A DNA stretch of 64,000 nt from assembly GCA_002989075.1 (NCBI GenBank), contig PSQN01000017.1, positions 1,991,453 to 2,055,452 of the forward strand, read 5' to 3'. The translations under genes were made by a program, and so were the position numbers. Positions within the stretch are counted from its first letter, which is position 1. The number at the start of each line of letters is the position of its first letter. The notes below the pieces were generated by a model that was given only the letters and a program-made list of their open reading frames with translations, did not search any database and was not told where the DNA came from. Source of the DNA: Arthonia radiata (taxonomy: Eukaryota > Ascomycota > Arthoniomycetes > Arthoniales > Arthoniaceae). This document shows positions 62,621 through 64,000 of this stretch, piece by piece.

Positions 62621-64000
62621 AAAATAAACTAAATAATATAAATAAAAGAGAACTATAAGCCTATATTATTAGCTTATAATATAATATTAAAGAGAAGATA
62701 GAATACCTTAAGTATAGTTTAGAATATAGAATTAGTATAGTATTAAACTCTAAGACTACTTATATATAAGTATAAAGCTTAAGCTATAAGAAAGCTAAAA
62801 TAAGACTTATATAGAGAGAAAATATAGAACTATTCTAATAAGCTAAGAAAAACTACTTATATAGATTAAAACTCTAGTCAAATGAAAAGTAGAAAACTAT
62901 AAGAAGACTATCTAAACTAGTACTAAAGTTAGTATAGATTAGTAGTATAATACTACTTAACCTAGCTATAACTATTATTAACGTAGTTCTAAATCTAGTT
63001 AACTAAATCTACTATAGCTAGGTTATTAGAGGTCTTATTTATAAATAGCTAAGAACTATATAACTCTATACTAGAATTAAAGCTCTAATATAGTAGCTTA
63101 ATATAATTAAAGTTCTTAGTATTAGTCTTATTAACTAACTTATTACCTAAACTACGCTATTAGGCCTATAGCTAAATATAAAAGATATAGAGTAGAGTAA
63201 GATAGTCTTTATAGAAAGACTTTTCTTTATTCTAGATATTCTTACTAACAGTTAAAAAAAAGTTAGTACGTATAAGCAGATTATAGATATATTGCTATTA
63301 AGTAGGTATTTAGTATATATTAATATAAAGCTAATTAGTATCTAAGATAGAAAGTATTAGACTTACTATTTTATACTTATTTTTTAACCTTCTAATACTA
63401 GTATAGTAAGTATACTTAGTATATTACCTTTTAGGCTACTTATAAATCTAGTTCTTATAATACTGAAAGTTAGAGTTTATAGAAGAACTACTATATATAG
63501 TTATATTACTAAATAAGATCTTTATATAATAGTAGTATATTAGAACGTAAGCCTCTAGCTAAGACTAGATTAAAGTAAATATATTATAAAAGATAGAATT
63601 TAAGAAGATAAACTAGTAAGACTTTATAGATAACTTAGACTTATAAGTAGTACTATAGTAATAAAGAGAATAAACAATCTTATTATTATTAGAGTTATTC
63701 TTATAGATATAATACTTTTAGTAAGCTAAAATACTAATAGTTAGACTAAAATAAAGAAGTAAGAGATAGTAGACTTATAAAGAGTTATAAAAGTTAGAGA
63801 TATACTACTTAGCTTAGAAGAGTATAGTATAGATAAAGCTATAAATAATTTAGAAATTAGTAAAGAGACTTTAGAAGCTTTCTTCTTATAAGTATTATAT
63901 AGTAGAGCTTTAAAATTAATAACAGCTTTAAAGTTCTTAATACTATAAGTTAAGTAGTAAGTTAGCGCTTTAAAAAAGCTTACTTTAATAGTAGATTTAT
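62621..64000. other. Unassigned 1.4 kb after gypsy-1
   Basis: A plus-strand protein-like texture is visible between about 62890 and 63950 (blocks rich in leucine, isoleucine and lysine, with TAA/TAG interruptions). I recognise no domain, and no LTR of gypsy-1 is apparent. It could be a gag-like or accessory region of another element running off the window, or the 3' end of gypsy-1. Confidence 0.4.

Noticed and set aside
1-64000. CRISPR arrays, tRNA, rRNA or bacterial-type operons
   Set aside because: No regularly spaced repeats, no tRNA-like A/B boxes in context and no rRNA words were seen; composition and elements are fungal.

Overview
The window looks like a gene-free, AT-rich transposon graveyard from a filamentous ascomycete (Pezizomycotina). 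Almost every stretch I can classify is a mobile-element relic. The DNA has the signature of repeat-induced point mutation (RIP): CpA and TpG are scarce, TpA and CTAG/AGCT strings are everywhere, and coding frames are crowded with TAA/TAG. I see no host gene, tRNA or rRNA. The only sizeable uninterrupted frame (19273-19464) lies antisense inside a retrotransposon and is not a gene. I cannot name a species.

Left part (1-39205). A Copia-type LTR end (1-163) abuts a chromodomain Ty3/Gypsy fragment (gypsy-1, to about 2285) that carries a 506-bp MITE with a 10-bp target-site duplication. A second Gypsy (gypsy-A, about 2286-27674) has been opened twice. A 5.9-kb Helitron on the minus strand (2371-8242) lies in its 5' region. 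A 14.4-kb block (10153-24536) lies in its reverse transcriptase and consists of a third Gypsy (gypsy-B) that holds a complete-length copy of itself (14617-21905). Both gypsy-B insertions keep 5-bp target duplications (CTATA and AATAG). After an unassigned 3.3 kb comes a fourth Gypsy (gypsy-C, about 30991-38185) with 197-bp LTRs, then an inverted 5' piece of gypsy-A (38186-39205).

Middle (39206-56132). Two unnamed repeat families dominate. Family Q has three copies of a conserved end and two longer copies in tandem. Family R has three copies, each with a 227-bp segment flanked by inverted repeats. R1 sits inside Q1 and was itself hit by a Fot1/pogo-like transposon and by a 5'-truncated Tad/I-like LINE with an 11-bp target duplication. 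A second Fot1-like copy lies at 46026. Both Fot1-like copies are exactly 2000 bp with TA duplications.

Right part (56133-64000). A less eroded Copia piece lies between two LTRs in opposite orientation (56133-58532). A second gypsy-1 copy follows, with its own copy of the MITE family at a different site, and then an unassigned 1.4 kb.

The nesting gives an order of events: gypsy-1 before its MITEs; gypsy-A before the Helitron and before outer gypsy-B; outer before inner gypsy-B; Q before R, and R before Fot1 and the LINE. Retroelement domain limits are approximate, read by eye from conserved motif order. Element ends backed by target duplications or matched repeat lengths are firm to a few bases.
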